Shown here: in pieces, positions 1 through 7,052 of the stretch
Layout: the number at the start of each line of letters is the position of its first letter
Position numbering within the stretch: position 1 is the first letter of the stretch
Assembly (NCBI RefSeq): GCF_050107595.1
Contig: NZ_JBNILH010000011.1
Span: 62,001-126,000 of the forward strand
Direction of reading: 5' to 3'
Origin: Bacillus_AB infantis_C
GTDB lineage: Bacteria > Bacillota > Bacilli > Bacillales > Cytobacillaceae
Length of the DNA stretch: 64,000 nucleotides
Position numbers and translations under genes: made by a program
The notes under the pieces: generated by a model
Database searches by the model: none
What the model was told of the DNA's origin: nothing
What the model saw: only the letters and a program-made list of their open reading frames with translations

Positions 1-200
1 ACTGCCAAATCATCGACGATTCCAAGGACGGCAAGATAGTCGGGAATAAGATCGAAAGGGAAAAAGGCATACGTCAAAACGAGCAGGATGCCAAGCGCCT
101 TCTTGTGGGCCTCGACCTCCTTCGATAAAAAGAAATCCTTCAGAAAGGGTATCACCCTCCAGAATTTAAACAGAAACTTGATCCTGCGAAAAAATTTCAT
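1..200 (-). CDS. DUF1232 (YkvA-type) membrane protein, 3' end outside window
   Basis: The visible 66 residues begin MKFFRRIKFLFKFW, a basic amphipathic start, and continue into the DUF1232 core (KKALGILLVLTYAFFPFDLI, then PDYLAVLGIVDD). The FPFDLIPD motif at about residues 48-55 is typical of this small membrane-protein family, whose biochemical role is not established. The C-terminus lies beyond base 1. The start follows an AAGGGGTG ribosome-binding sequence and lies 15 bases after the FbpB-like gene, so the two are co-transcribed on the minus strand behind the riboswitch at 440-527. Family assignment is fairly secure; function is unknown. Confidence 0.8.
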   Translation of the reverse strand, partial: MKFFRRIKFLFKFWRVIPFLKDFFLSKEVEAHKKALGILLVLTYAFFPFDLIPDYLAVLGIVDDLA

Positions 201-215
201 GCTGCTTCACACCCC

Positions 216-341
216 TTATTGCGATTTTGCATACCTATCATCCAGCCGTTTTTCAATTTTTTCAATCTCTCTCTTGTCCTTTAGAAGCTCTTCCTTGTTC
301 TTCCTGATAAGTTCTTCAAACTGGAACTTTTTCTTTTTCAT
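216..341 (-). CDS. FbpB-type small basic protein (41 aa)
   Basis: This 41-residue ORF begins MKKKKFQFEELIRKNKEELL and ends DDRYAKSQ. It is very rich in Lys, Arg and Glu and has the E-E-L-I-R-K-N-K-E-E-L pattern of the FbpB family. In Bacillus subtilis, FbpB is a Fur-regulated small basic protein that works with the FsrA iron-sparing small RNA. An AGGAG ribosome-binding site lies 9 bases upstream of the ATG. It is the first gene after the riboswitch and double terminator and is followed closely by the DUF1232 gene. I infer metal-responsive expression. Whether it acts as an RNA chaperone cannot be seen here. Confidence 0.65.
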   Translation of the reverse strand: MKKKKFQFEELIRKNKEELLKDKREIEKIEKRLDDRYAKSQ

Positions 342-379
342 ATTCTGCAGCTCCTTCTCAAATTTTTAACAGAAAAAAA

Positions 380-403
380 GCCTTTGCCGCATCCGGCAAA
401 GGC
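380..403 (-). terminator. Second rho-independent terminator of the riboswitch leader
   Basis: A perfect 10-bp stem (GCCTTTGCCG with CGGCAAAGGC, loop of 4) is followed on the minus strand by a run of seven T. It sits between the riboswitch terminator at 421-445 and the FbpB-like gene. Its arms resemble those of the first terminator, so it may be a duplicated switch hairpin. Confidence 0.85.
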
Positions 404-420
404 TTAATAAACAAATAAAA

Positions 421-445
421 ACCTTTACCCGAATCAGGTAAAGGT
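421..445 (-). terminator. Riboswitch expression-platform terminator
   Basis: The stem ACCTTTACC/GGTAAAGGT (9 bp, loop of 7) is followed by TTTTTATTT on the minus strand. Its 5' arm contains the CCTTT that closes helix P1 of the aptamer at 440-527, so aptamer and terminator are mutually exclusive. This is the usual arrangement of an ON switch: ligand binding holds P1 and prevents termination. Confidence 0.85.
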
Positions 446-527
446 CTTGCTAACAACGTCATGGTTGCCAACAAAGCCGGGAGAAAACTCCGAAATGACG
501 ACTTTGCTGTAAAAGCTACTCCCCTTT
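440..527 (-). promoter_or_regulatory. yybP-ykoY-type (manganese) riboswitch aptamer
   Basis: Read on the minus strand, the leader contains AAAGGGGAGTAGC at its 5' end, GTCGTCA, GGCTTTGTTGGCAACC and GCAAGACCTTTACC at its 3' end. These are the conserved blocks of the yybP-ykoY class, which senses Mn2+. AAAGG pairs with CCTTT to form P1. The promoter at 553-581 lies just upstream and a terminator overlaps the 3' side of P1. The downstream genes are the FbpB-like and DUF1232 genes, not the TerC, MntP or P-type ATPase targets best known for this class. Confidence 0.85.
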
Positions 528-552
528 AGGAGACTATTTAACTGTTACACCT

Positions 553-581
553 ATCATAATATAAACCTTCTGGGCTGTCAA
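553..581 (-). promoter_or_regulatory. Sigma-A promoter for the riboswitch transcript
   Basis: On the minus strand a perfect TTGACA (576-581) is separated by exactly 17 bases from TATGAT (553-558). Transcription would start near 546, about 20 bases before the aptamer. Confidence 0.85.
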
Positions 582-654
582 ACTTTCTTCTGCAGGAAGG
601 AAATGGCATATACTGTGTCAAATTAATATACAAACTATTCCAAGGAGGATAACC

Positions 655-1056
655 ATGCAAAAATTCATATCTCATATTGCCACGATTGAAATTCCTGTCT
701 CTGATCTTGAAAGGTCTATAGCATTCTACAGAGAGATATTTGGCGTCTCGGTTCACTTTCACGGAGAAAAAGCTGCGATGCTTACATTTGAAGCCAAAGG
801 GGTTCCGACCATTTTTCTTGTAGAAACCGGAAGCGAATCCAGTCTGTCTTTCCATAATACATATACAGGGGTCGACCACACCATCATTGATTTTTATACA
901 GAATCCCTTGAAGAGTTCAGAGAGTGGCTTCAGGGAAAAAATGTAGAGGTGGGTCCGCTTAATGTTCATCCTGAAAACGGGATGGGCGGTTTTGGCTTTA
1001 AAGACCCTGACGGCAACAATTTGAGCGCTTGCAATGTCCTTCATCCCGGACAATAG
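655..1056 (+). CDS. VOC / glyoxalase-bleomycin resistance family protein
   Basis: This 133-residue protein has the vicinal-oxygen-chelate pattern: an early His in SHIATIEIPV, the helix DLERSIAFYREIFG at 18-31, and a C-terminal GGFGFKDPDGNNL segment. Such proteins are metal-dependent lyases, dioxygenases or ligand-binding resistance proteins; the substrate here is unknown. An AAGGAGG site lies 8 bases before the ATG. It is monocistronic: a hairpin terminator follows, and the divergent upstream neighbour is the riboswitch operon. The length is normal for a single VOC domain pair. Confidence 0.85.
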   Translation: MQKFISHIATIEIPVSDLERSIAFYREIFGVSVHFHGEKAAMLTFEAKGVPTIFLVETGSESSLSFHNTYTGVDHTIIDFYTESLEEFREWLQGKNVEVGPLNVHPENGMGGFGFKDPDGNNLSACNVLHPGQ

Positions 1057-1062
1057 GCAGGC

Positions 1063-1082
1063 AAGGGGGCACTGCCCCTTTT
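1063..1082 (+). terminator. Terminator after the VOC gene
   Basis: The stem AAGGGG/CCCCTT is followed by TTTT, starting 7 bases after the stop codon. It is short but well placed. Confidence 0.55.
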
Positions 1083-1146
1083 CCTGATTTGTCCACACCT
1101 TATTCCCCCGAAGCGCATTATATGTATCCGTAAAGGATGTGAAATC

Positions 1147-1311
1147 ATGAACATTGCGTCAATCGGGGAGCATTGTGTTGTAAGGATCAACCGGCAATTT
1201 TTCCTGCTGCTGGAAATCGATTTTTCTTTTGAGGCGATGAACAGGAAAGAAACCATTTTTATTAAATTGTCCGAACAAGAAGCCAGCGCACTGACAGAAG
1301 CTTCTCTATAA
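1147..1311 (+). CDS. Small hypothetical protein (54 aa)
   Basis: The ORF runs from an ATG preceded by AAAGGATG to a TAA and encodes MNIASIGEHCVVRINRQFFL followed by a mixed polar tail (IFIKLSEQEASALTEASL). I do not recognise the family. It has no clear membrane segment and one Cys. It sits alone between the VOC gene and the SE1832-like gene. The initiation region and balanced composition make it plausible, but without homologues it could be chance. Confidence 0.4.
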   Translation: MNIASIGEHCVVRINRQFFLLLEIDFSFEAMNRKETIFIKLSEQEASALTEASL

Positions 1312-1331
1312 AAAGCCAGGTGGTGCCGCGC

Positions 1332-1394
1332 TTGAAGGCAGGCGCCAATGGCTTGCTTTGCAATCAGAAAGTATATTCTGACGCCTGCATTCAA
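1332..1394. repeat. Three-way-junction inverted repeat
   Basis: The outer arms TTGAAGGCAGGCG (1332-1344) and CGCCTGCATTCAA (1382-1394) are complementary with one mismatch. They enclose two smaller hairpins, TTGC/GCAA near 1353-1363 and TCAGAA/TTCTGA at 1364-1381. No T-run follows, so it is not a normal terminator. It lies between two small genes. Confidence 0.6.
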
Positions 1395-1491
1395 AATGCG
1401 CTATTTTGCGGAAATACATAAACGCATATCAGTTGCCCTTCCCTTCTGTAAACGTTATATTTCGAATAGACAGAAGAAGAGAGGGATCAGG

Positions 1492-1668
1492 ATGAAAAAA
1501 GCAGAAATAGAATACAAAATAAAAGATCTTAAGCTAGATTACGTACGGCTCCAAAACGATCTGGAGAAAATGGAATCTGTCGGCGGAAACCTGTCTCCAC
1601 TTGAAAAGCAAATCCAGGCGATCGAGGCAGAGCTGAAAAGTCTGTATAAAGAATTGGAAACCGAGTGA
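1492..1668 (+). CDS. SE1832-type small coiled-coil protein (58 aa)
   Basis: This 58-residue, highly charged, helical protein begins MKKAEIEYKIKDLKLDYVRL and continues NDLEKMESVGGNLSPLEKQI. The pattern (D-Y-V-R-L-Q-x-D-L-E-K-x-E-S-V-G-G) matches a small conserved Firmicutes protein annotated as the SE1832 family; its function is unknown. Two heptad-like stretches flank the central VGGNLSP turn, so it is probably a helical hairpin. The ATG was chosen because GAGGGATCAGG lies directly upstream; an earlier in-frame ATG at 1348 falls inside the inverted repeat and has no ribosome-binding site. A hairpin terminator follows at 1692. Confidence 0.75.
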   Translation: MKKAEIEYKIKDLKLDYVRLQNDLEKMESVGGNLSPLEKQIQAIEAELKSLYKELETE

Positions 1669-1691
1669 TGTGAGTATTGGGTAAGATAATC

Positions 1692-1717
1692 GGGCCTGTC
1701 TTATTTTAGACAGGCCC
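1692..1717 (+). terminator. Terminator after the SE1832-like gene
   Basis: A perfect 10-bp stem GGGCCTGTCT/AGACAGGCCC with a loop of 6 lies 23 bases after the stop codon. The following sequence is T-poor, so termination strength is uncertain. Confidence 0.6.
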
Positions 1718-1761
1718 TGTATATTGATGAGTGCGATTTAATGCGTGACTGGCCGGCTTGA

Positions 1762-2290
1762 GTCCGGACCTTCTATCTAAAATGGAGCATGCTATGCGTG
1801 AGTCATCGAGGTGCGGTCAAGTCATGTACCGATTAGGAATTATTCTATGCATGACCCGTCCTTTTTCAGGCCAGTCACGTATCGAATAAGAGCTTTTCTA
1901 TACACGACCTGCACTCTTCCAGCCCAGTCTTGTACCGATTAAGAGCCATTCTATGCATGACCCGTCCTCTTCCAGCCCAGTCATGTACGGATTAAGAGCC
2001 ATTCTATGCATGACCCGTCCTCTTCCAGCCCAGTCATGTACCGATTAAGAGCCATTCTATGCACGACCCCACCTCTTCCAGCCCAGTCATGTATCGAATA
2101 AGAGCCATTCTATGCATGACCCGTCCTCTTCCAGCCCAGTCATGTACCGATTAAGAGCCATTCTGTGCACGCCCCCACCTCTTCCAGCCCAGTCATGTAT
2201 CAAATAAGAGCCATTCTATTCACGCCCTGCCCTCTTCCAGCCTATTCATGTACCGAATAGAGCTTATCTATGCATGACTCGTCGATTTGA
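1762..2290. repeat. Degenerate 53-bp tandem repeat array, about 10 copies
   Basis: The motif AGCCCAGTCATGTACCGATT recurs at 1921, 1974, 2027, 2080, 2133, 2186 and 2239, exactly 53 bases apart. Decayed copies lie on both sides, near 1868, 1815 and 1762 and after 2239. Each unit also contains AAGAGCCATTCTATGCATGA and CTCTTCC. GTCATG and CATGAC within a unit are inverted repeats that can form a stem. The period is not a multiple of three and frames are broken, so it is non-coding. The spacers are repeated too, so it is not CRISPR. Between 2291 and 2489 I see only AT-rich sequence leading to the lipoprotein gene. Confidence 0.95.
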
Positions 2291-2489
2291 TGCCAGAGGA
2301 TGCCTAAATATCTTATCTCTGCACGACTCACCCCAACAAGCGAGTATTTATATGACTTTAGTAACAAAACCCACATTCCATAATAGGAAAACCGGTTTAT
2401 TTTTCCAATATTTAGATATTATTATTTACAGTACCTCCATCCTCCCGTTTACAATAGGGATTGTTATCTTATAATCGGAGGAACATATT

Positions 2490-3500
2490 ATGAAAATCGA
2501 TTCTCTTATTCTAGCCATTCTGGTTGTACTGCTGGCTGCCTGCGGGAACAATCAGGATGAGGAGGCGGGCAAAAAGGAGCCTGCACAGGAAGAGGCAGCC
2601 CAAAAGGAAAGTAAGGATTCGGCTGGTGATGAAGACAGTGAAAAAGAGGCTGTTGAAACCACGGTGCTTAAAGCTCGTGATGATGCAGGCGATTATGATG
2701 TGAAGCTTGAAGGCGAGATCCATCGGAAGGACCAAAAAATCACAGTCACAGGTACCACCAATCTTCTTCCCGGATCAAAGCTTTTCCTTTATACCGATCC
2801 TCTTGACGGCGCCATTATCGGAAGCGCCGGCACCACCCTTGTTGAAGAGGATGGCAGTTTTACACTTGAAGATACCATCCCGGATGGCTATAAATATCCG
2901 GTGATTTATACAAGGATTGTTTTCAGCCCTTCTGCCAGCAGCGATGAGGTCAACGAGCATTATTCTGTTGATGGCAGCAAGCTCGAAGGGGCATTTATTA
3001 GGCTTGTTGAGGAAGGCGGGGGGCAGCAGAGGCAAATAGTCGCTGTGAATGAAATTGATCTGTCCCAGCCGGAAAGCACGGTCATGATTGAAGCACCCGA
3101 ATGGTCAAAGCCTGATGATTACGGTGCTGTTCAAATCCGGATGGAAACAGAAGTGACCGAAGATGAAGATTTCATTTACATTGATGGCAAAAGCAATATC
3201 CTTGAAGGAGCATCTGTTACAGGGGGCGTCAGTGCCGAAGGCTATATCATCACTGGCTTCAATGACCGGGCCGATGTCATGCCTGACGGATCCTTCCGCC
3301 TGGTCATCACCAACCCGATGACCAAAATCAAGGATCTGAATTCCTATCAGGTAAAAATCATGTTCGACCCAACTGACAGCAACGGCTTATCGTATATCCA
3401 GGAAACCTACGGCGAAAAAGGCGAAAAGCTGCAGGGCGGCCTGATCAAAGACGAAAATGGGACCAAGATGGCGGTCTATACTTTCAAGGCAGGAAAATAA
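2490..3500 (+). CDS. Two-domain surface lipoprotein, function unknown
   Basis: This 336-residue protein starts with a short hydrophobic signal ending in LLAACGN (lipid-attached Cys18), followed by an acidic, low-complexity linker to about residue 55. Two homologous beta-rich domains follow, about 65-180 and 205-330. They share the order D/G-x-x-N-[IL]-L-x-G, a V/MPDGSF-type block, a Y-x-V-x-I-x-F/M-[FD]-P segment, and a closing KLxGxxI motif. It is exported and membrane-anchored. I do not recognise the family; adhesion or cell-envelope binding is only a guess. GGAGG precedes the ATG. A strong bidirectional terminator follows. Confidence 0.85.
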   Translation: MKIDSLILAILVVLLAACGNNQDEEAGKKEPAQEEAAQKESKDSAGDEDSEKEAVETTVLKARDDAGDYDVKLEGEIHRKDQKITVTGTTNLLPGSKLFLYTDPLDGAIIGSAGTTLVEEDGSFTLEDTIPDGYKYPVIYTRIVFSPSASSDEVNEHYSVDGSKLEGAFIRLVEEGGGQQRQIVAVNEIDLSQPESTVMIEAPEWSKPDDYGAVQIRMETEVTEDEDFIYIDGKSNILEGASVTGGVSAEGYIITGFNDRADVMPDGSFRLVITNPMTKIKDLNSYQVKIMFDPTDSNGLSYIQETYGEKGEKLQGGLIKDENGTKMAVYTFKAGK

Positions 3501-3506
3501 TCAGCA

Positions 3507-3535
3507 GGCCTCCTGAATAATTCAGGAGGCCCTTC
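3507..3535. terminator. Bidirectional terminator
   Basis: A perfect 11-bp stem GGCCTCCTGAA/TTCAGGAGGCC with a 3-base loop, followed by CTTCTTT, separates the convergent lipoprotein and GNAT genes. Confidence 0.85.
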
Positions 3536-3536
3536 T

Positions 3537-4424
3537 TTATGCCTGGACAGTCAGCGGGTGCTTAAAATCTGCCGGCAGTCTGCTATGTTCGCCATTATAT
3601 TTTACAAATAAAACATGGCTGTCTTGATACTTCACCTTATCCAATACATTGATTTCTCGGGAAGGGGTGAAATAAAGAGCTGCCCTCCCTGCATTCCCTG
3701 TGGCGATTCTTCCGGCAATTCCGGCCGGATCCCAATCTGGTTCAGAGGAAATGACATCATACATATGCACGACATCATCTTCCTGCCTGGCGAGTACAAT
3801 GGCCCCATCTTCCGGGAGGCAATAGATGTCATCATGGAACACATTCAGGCAGTAAAACATGAGCAGCTCTCTTGTGTTGACGGCATCAAACCTGCCTGGA
3901 TAGCTTCTCCTGCCTGCCATCTCATAAATGAAGGCCAGATCCTCCGGATTTCTGCCATCCAATTTGCGGATCTCCCTTTGCTGGCTGCCGGCGTTTGCTT
4001 TTATAAAATATTGCGTTTCCTCTACAGGATTAAAACCAAATTTCGGATAAAAATCGAGCACAGTTGAATTGGCAAAAAGATAAATGAAGTCCGCTTCTTT
4101 AAAATCTTCCAGGATGCGTTCCATCAATTGCCTTGCCAGCCCGTGATTGCGGTAATCCCTGTGCGTCATGACAGTGCCCACCTGGACAGCCTTCCAATCC
4201 TTCCCCTCTCCTGAAAACTGGATCAGATTTGCCGATGCATTGGCCACCACTTTTTCCCCATCGGCAAAAGAATAAGGTATGTATTTACCTGACCAGTATC
4301 CCAGATCAAACCAATCTTCAAATTGTATGCCGAAAGTCTCTTTCGCCAGTTCATTAAAGCTCCTGCGCAGTACTCCGTTTTTTTCATAGCCTGAGACAAA
4401 CGTCAGCTTCTCCAGTACAGCCAT
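3537..4424 (-). CDS. GNAT family N-acetyltransferase with C-terminal extension
   Basis: The 295-residue protein has a GNAT core in its first 150 residues. Motif A is visible as VGTVMTHRDYRNHGLARQLM (acetyl-CoA pyrophosphate loop RNHGLA) and the beta-bulge region follows as FYPKFGFNPV. The C-terminal half (about 165-295) is a second domain seen in larger GNATs; the acceptor substrate is unknown. I chose the ATG of MAVLEKLTF because GGAGG lies 8 bases before it. The longer in-frame start 21 codons upstream has no such site. It is monocistronic and convergent with the lipoprotein gene. Confidence 0.85.
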   Translation of the reverse strand: MAVLEKLTFVSGYEKNGVLRRSFNELAKETFGIQFEDWFDLGYWSGKYIPYSFADGEKVVANASANLIQFSGEGKDWKAVQVGTVMTHRDYRNHGLARQLMERILEDFKEADFIYLFANSTVLDFYPKFGFNPVEETQYFIKANAGSQQREIRKLDGRNPEDLAFIYEMAGRRSYPGRFDAVNTRELLMFYCLNVFHDDIYCLPEDGAIVLARQEDDVVHMYDVISSEPDWDPAGIAGRIATGNAGRAALYFTPSREINVLDKVKYQDSHVLFVKYNGEHSRLPADFKHPLTVQA

Positions 4425-4578
4425 ACTTTTTCCTCCCATCACTGGCTTCCTGCTTTTATAGTAAGGCGGAGAATGTTCCGCGTCCAATCTTTTTCAAAAA
4501 AATCATCAAATTAAGTTTACCGGAAAACACACCGGGAACGAGTGGAATATCTAATCATTACACAGGGAGGCGGAAGAG

Positions 4579-4686
4579 ATGAGCCTGCTTTTTTACAAAG
4601 CAATGGAAGCGTTCAAAAAAGATGCTGAACGTGAAGAGCAAATGAAGCGCCAAGCGGCTAGTCAATATCCGAGAAAGCAAAAATAA
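4579..4686 (+). CDS. Small basic hypothetical protein (35 aa)
   Basis: The ORF encodes MSLLFYKAMEAFKKDAEREE followed by QMKRQAASQYPRKQK. It is preceded by GGGAGGCGG, an excellent ribosome-binding site, 5 bases before the ATG, and followed by a strong terminator. The peptide is an amphipathic, charged helix. I do not recognise it. The initiation and termination signals around so short an ORF support a real gene. It is convergent with the sensor kinase gene. Confidence 0.6.
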   Translation: MSLLFYKAMEAFKKDAEREEQMKRQAASQYPRKQK

Positions 4687-4740
4687 GAACCTTTTCCCTT
4701 TCCTGTCCATCCTTTCGAGGGTGGATTTTCTGTATAAGAA

Positions 4741-4772
4741 AAAGGATAAAATCCATTGGGATTTTATCCTTT
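4741..4772. terminator. Bidirectional terminator
   Basis: A 14-bp perfect stem (AAAGGATAAAATCC with its complement, loop ATTG) is flanked by A on the left and T on the right. It serves both the 35-aa gene and the sensor kinase. Confidence 0.9.
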
Positions 4773-4774
4773 TT

Positions 4775-6103
4775 TTATTTTGCCGGGCTCTTTCCAGCAG
4801 CTGAAGGGATGACCACTTTAGCTGCAGTAATCGAATCATGTGAATCTAAGGTAACCTGGCCGCCATAGCGGCTGGTGATCTGTTTTACGATGAAGAGCCC
4901 CTGGCCTCTTGTTTTCCCTTTTTCAGGTTTTTTCGTTGAAAATCCGCTTTCGAAAATCTTTTCTTTATCCCATGCATTTATGCGGGGGCCTGTGTTTGTC
5001 ACGGTAAACATATATTGGCCTTCACCTGCCGTGCAGGATACTGACAGCTTCCTTTCTTCCTCGGGAAGCTCAACGGAAGCTTCTATAGCATTATCAATCA
5101 AATTAGAGAGGATCTTAATCAGGTCTGTTGTTTTAATGAGATTGAAAGAATCCTTAGAAACCGTAAATCTGGCTTCAATGCCGTAATTTTGTGCCAGCAG
5201 CCTTTTCGTTTCAAGCAGTACCCCGAGCCCGGGATTGACTGTATCAAGCTTGATGGATTCGATGGAATGCACTTCCTTGGAAAGGGCTGTCAGATAGGCA
5301 AGCGCCTGATCATAGCTCTCAATCTTCAGCAGGCCGTGAACCACCTGGATATGGTTCGAATAATCATGCCTCAAAGACCTCACTGAGGAAAGAAGCGAGT
5401 CAAACTCCGCCTGGTACGTATATTCCGTCTCTCCGACTTCCTTTTTAAGCTCACGCTGGTACCAGCGCTGGATAAAGATGAATGACACAAGGAGAAACAT
5501 CACAAAGACGCCGTTGAAGACCAGATTGGATAAACTGCCTTTCAACACCTTGCCGCTGATGCTTCCGATCATTTCTGCACTGATGTCGATGGCCAGAAAA
5601 CCAATGGTTGCACCTTCTGAATTTTTGATTGGCGCCCCTGCGGTCAAATACTCTCCATATTCAGGATCACGGATGATGCCGGTTGTAAAAGACTTTCCGC
5701 TGTAGGCCTGCTTCACCTGCTCCTCAGGAACTGTACAAATCCCGCCGATCGGAAACTCTTCGGCACCTGGCGGCAGCCCTACTATCACTGCCCTTGAAAC
5801 CTCTGGATTATCAATAAGGAGGGTATAGACATGAAGCGAGCCTGTCTTCCTCCTGACATCCTCCAGATACCTTTTGATAGCTTCATATTCCGGCCCTTTT
5901 TCCGGATTTTCCAGAAACTCCTCGTAAATGACCACGGGCATGGAATCGGCAATGGATTTGGCCGTTTCAAGCGTCTGGCTGGCGATGGACCTTACGGTTG
6001 AGCCTTTTATGCTTACATAAGATATATACATATTGAAGATAGTAAACAATAGCAGCAATACTGCTGATATTACAATGATGGCTTTGAGCTTGGCATTTTT
6101 CAT
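4775..6103 (-). CDS. Orphan sensor histidine kinase, CitA/SpoOB-like
   Basis: This 442-residue membrane kinase has two transmembrane helices (about 7-29 and 191-211) flanking a PDC/PAS-like extracellular sensor (about 35-185). The dimerization helix carries RSLRHDYSNHIQVVHGLL, with His246 in the SpoOB-type H-box that omits the usual E/P pattern. A GHKL ATPase domain follows, with an N-box LSNLIDNAIEAS and a G-box GQGLFIVKQI. This architecture is typical of kinases sensing carboxylic acids or small external ligands. No response regulator is adjacent, so the partner is elsewhere. GAGGAAG lies 9-10 bases before the ATG. Confidence 0.85.
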   Translation of the reverse strand: MKNAKLKAIIVISAVLLLLFTIFNMYISYVSIKGSTVRSIASQTLETAKSIADSMPVVIYEEFLENPEKGPEYEAIKRYLEDVRRKTGSLHVYTLLIDNPEVSRAVIVGLPPGAEEFPIGGICTVPEEQVKQAYSGKSFTTGIIRDPEYGEYLTAGAPIKNSEGATIGFLAIDISAEMIGSISGKVLKGSLSNLVFNGVFVMFLLVSFIFIQRWYQRELKKEVGETEYTYQAEFDSLLSSVRSLRHDYSNHIQVVHGLLKIESYDQALAYLTALSKEVHSIESIKLDTVNPGLGVLLETKRLLAQNYGIEARFTVSKDSFNLIKTTDLIKILSNLIDNAIEASVELPEEERKLSVSCTAGEGQYMFTVTNTGPRINAWDKEKIFESGFSTKKPEKGKTRGQGLFIVKQITSRYGGQVTLDSHDSITAAKVVIPSAAGKSPAK

Positions 6104-6134
6104 CTGCTCTAACTTCCTCTTCTAAATTACACTT

Positions 6135-6167
6135 ATAGTAAAAATAGCCTAAATTCAAGTTTACTAT
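6135..6167 (-). promoter_or_regulatory. Inverted repeat upstream of the sensor kinase
   Basis: ATAGTAAA (6135-6142) and TTTACTAT (6160-6167) are perfect 8-bp arms with 17 bases between, lying 30-65 bases upstream of the kinase start in AT-rich, promoter-like DNA. It may be an operator; no regulator can be assigned. Confidence 0.4.
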
Positions 6168-6212
6168 ATTTTGAGGGCGAGCACATCATAAAATAGGTTG
6201 GGAAAATTTCAA

Positions 6213-6239
6213 AAGCAGGCCAGTCTGATTGGCCTGCTT
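6213..6239 (-). terminator. Terminator of the SRPBCC/ArsR operon
   Basis: A perfect 10-bp stem AAGCAGGCCA/TGGCCTGCTT is followed by TT on the minus strand, 19 bases after the ArsR stop. A 10-base direct repeat (TATTCATTCT) lies between the stop codon and the hairpin. Confidence 0.8.
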
Positions 6240-6257
6240 CTATTCATTCTATTCATT

Positions 6258-6614
6258 CTATTCTTCCTTTTCATTGTGCCCTAAATAATTGCTTCCATCA
6301 TTTTCAAAGAGATTCTTCAGCACCGATAAACGGTTATCCCAGAACCGGTCAAAATAAGCGAGCCATTCCTTCAGTTCAGCCAGGGATTCGGGCTGGAGGA
6401 TATAAAGCTTCTCCCTCCCCGCCTTCCGCCCTTTGATCAGCTTCGCTTCTGAAAGGATATGAAGATGCTTGGCCACCGCAGTTCTGCTCATGGAAAAATG
6501 GCCGGCAATTTCTGATATAGGACGCTCTTTCTCCGCAACCAGCCTTAAGACTTCACGGCGCGTCGGATCGGCCACAGCCTGGAACACATCATACTTTTGC
6601 GCCGGAGCGGACAT
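6258..6614 (-). CDS. ArsR/SmtB family transcriptional regulator
   Basis: The 118-residue protein is a single winged-helix domain: ADPTRREVLRLVAEKERPIS, then the recognition helix MSRTAVAKHLHILSEAKLIK, then the wing RKAGREKLYILQPES. No Cys metal-binding pair is visible, so it belongs to the metal-independent subgroup that is usually paired with SRPBCC/AHSA1 proteins. Its ATG overlaps the stop of the SRPBCC gene as TAATG, so the two are translationally coupled. I infer that it represses its own operon through the twin palindromes at 7053-7104. Confidence 0.9.
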   Translation of the reverse strand: MSAPAQKYDVFQAVADPTRREVLRLVAEKERPISEIAGHFSMSRTAVAKHLHILSEAKLIKGRKAGREKLYILQPESLAELKEWLAYFDRFWDNRLSVLKNLFENDGSNYLGHNEKEE

Positions 6615-7030
6615 TATGCCTCCACAGCTTTCTTCAATTTTTCCACAATGCCGGACCAGCCGCCGTTCATGCGCTCCCTGACAATGCCGCTTGCCTCCCG
6701 CGCCTTTGGCAGTATTTCATCCGTGTCCTTCCATCCGGCATGGATAAGGGTGAACTCCGTTTTCCCGTCCTTCTCTTTTAACAGGAACGAAACAGCCCAG
6801 CCATCATTGTCCCAAAGAAAGGAAAGCCTGTATGGCGGATCAAGCTCGGTCACCTTGCATGGAGAAGGCCCAAAAGGGGACTGCAGATGAAATTCATAGC
6901 CCAGCTCAGGCTTAAAATCATTCGGCATGAACCATTCAGCAATGCCTTCAGAAGAGGACACCTTTTCCCAAACCTTTTCAATCGGCGCATCAATTGTGAT
7001 CACCTTTACGATATCATCCAATTTTGTCAT
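6614..7030 (-). CDS. SRPBCC / AHSA1-type domain protein
   Basis: The 138-residue protein has the START-like AHSA1 fold pattern: ITIDAPIEKVWEKVSSSEGI at the N-terminus, WFMPNDF, PYRLSFLWD, and a C-terminal amphipathic helix ending NGGWSGIVEKLKKAV. Members bind small hydrophobic ligands or assist stress responses; the ligand here is unknown. It is the first gene of a two-gene operon with the ArsR regulator, a very common pairing in Bacillaceae. The promoter and operators lie immediately upstream. Confidence 0.88.
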   Translation of the reverse strand: MTKLDDIVKVITIDAPIEKVWEKVSSSEGIAEWFMPNDFKPELGYEFHLQSPFGPSPCKVTELDPPYRLSFLWDNDGWAVSFLLKEKDGKTEFTLIHAGWKDTDEILPKAREASGIVRERMNGGWSGIVEKLKKAVEA

Positions 7031-7052
7031 TGTAATTCTCCTTTAACAATAA

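Noticed and set aside
1317..1331. AGGTGGTGCCGCG, resembling the T-box antiterminator sequence
   Set aside because: No specifier stem-loop region is apparent upstream (it is a small ORF) and no aminoacyl-tRNA synthetase or amino-acid gene follows.
1762..2290. Possible CRISPR array
   Set aside because: The whole 53-bp unit, including would-be spacers, is repeated, and there are no cas genes.
2455..2475. TTTACA-16-TATAAT before the lipoprotein gene as promoter
   Set aside because: The start site would fall inside the ribosome-binding site, leaving no usable leader.
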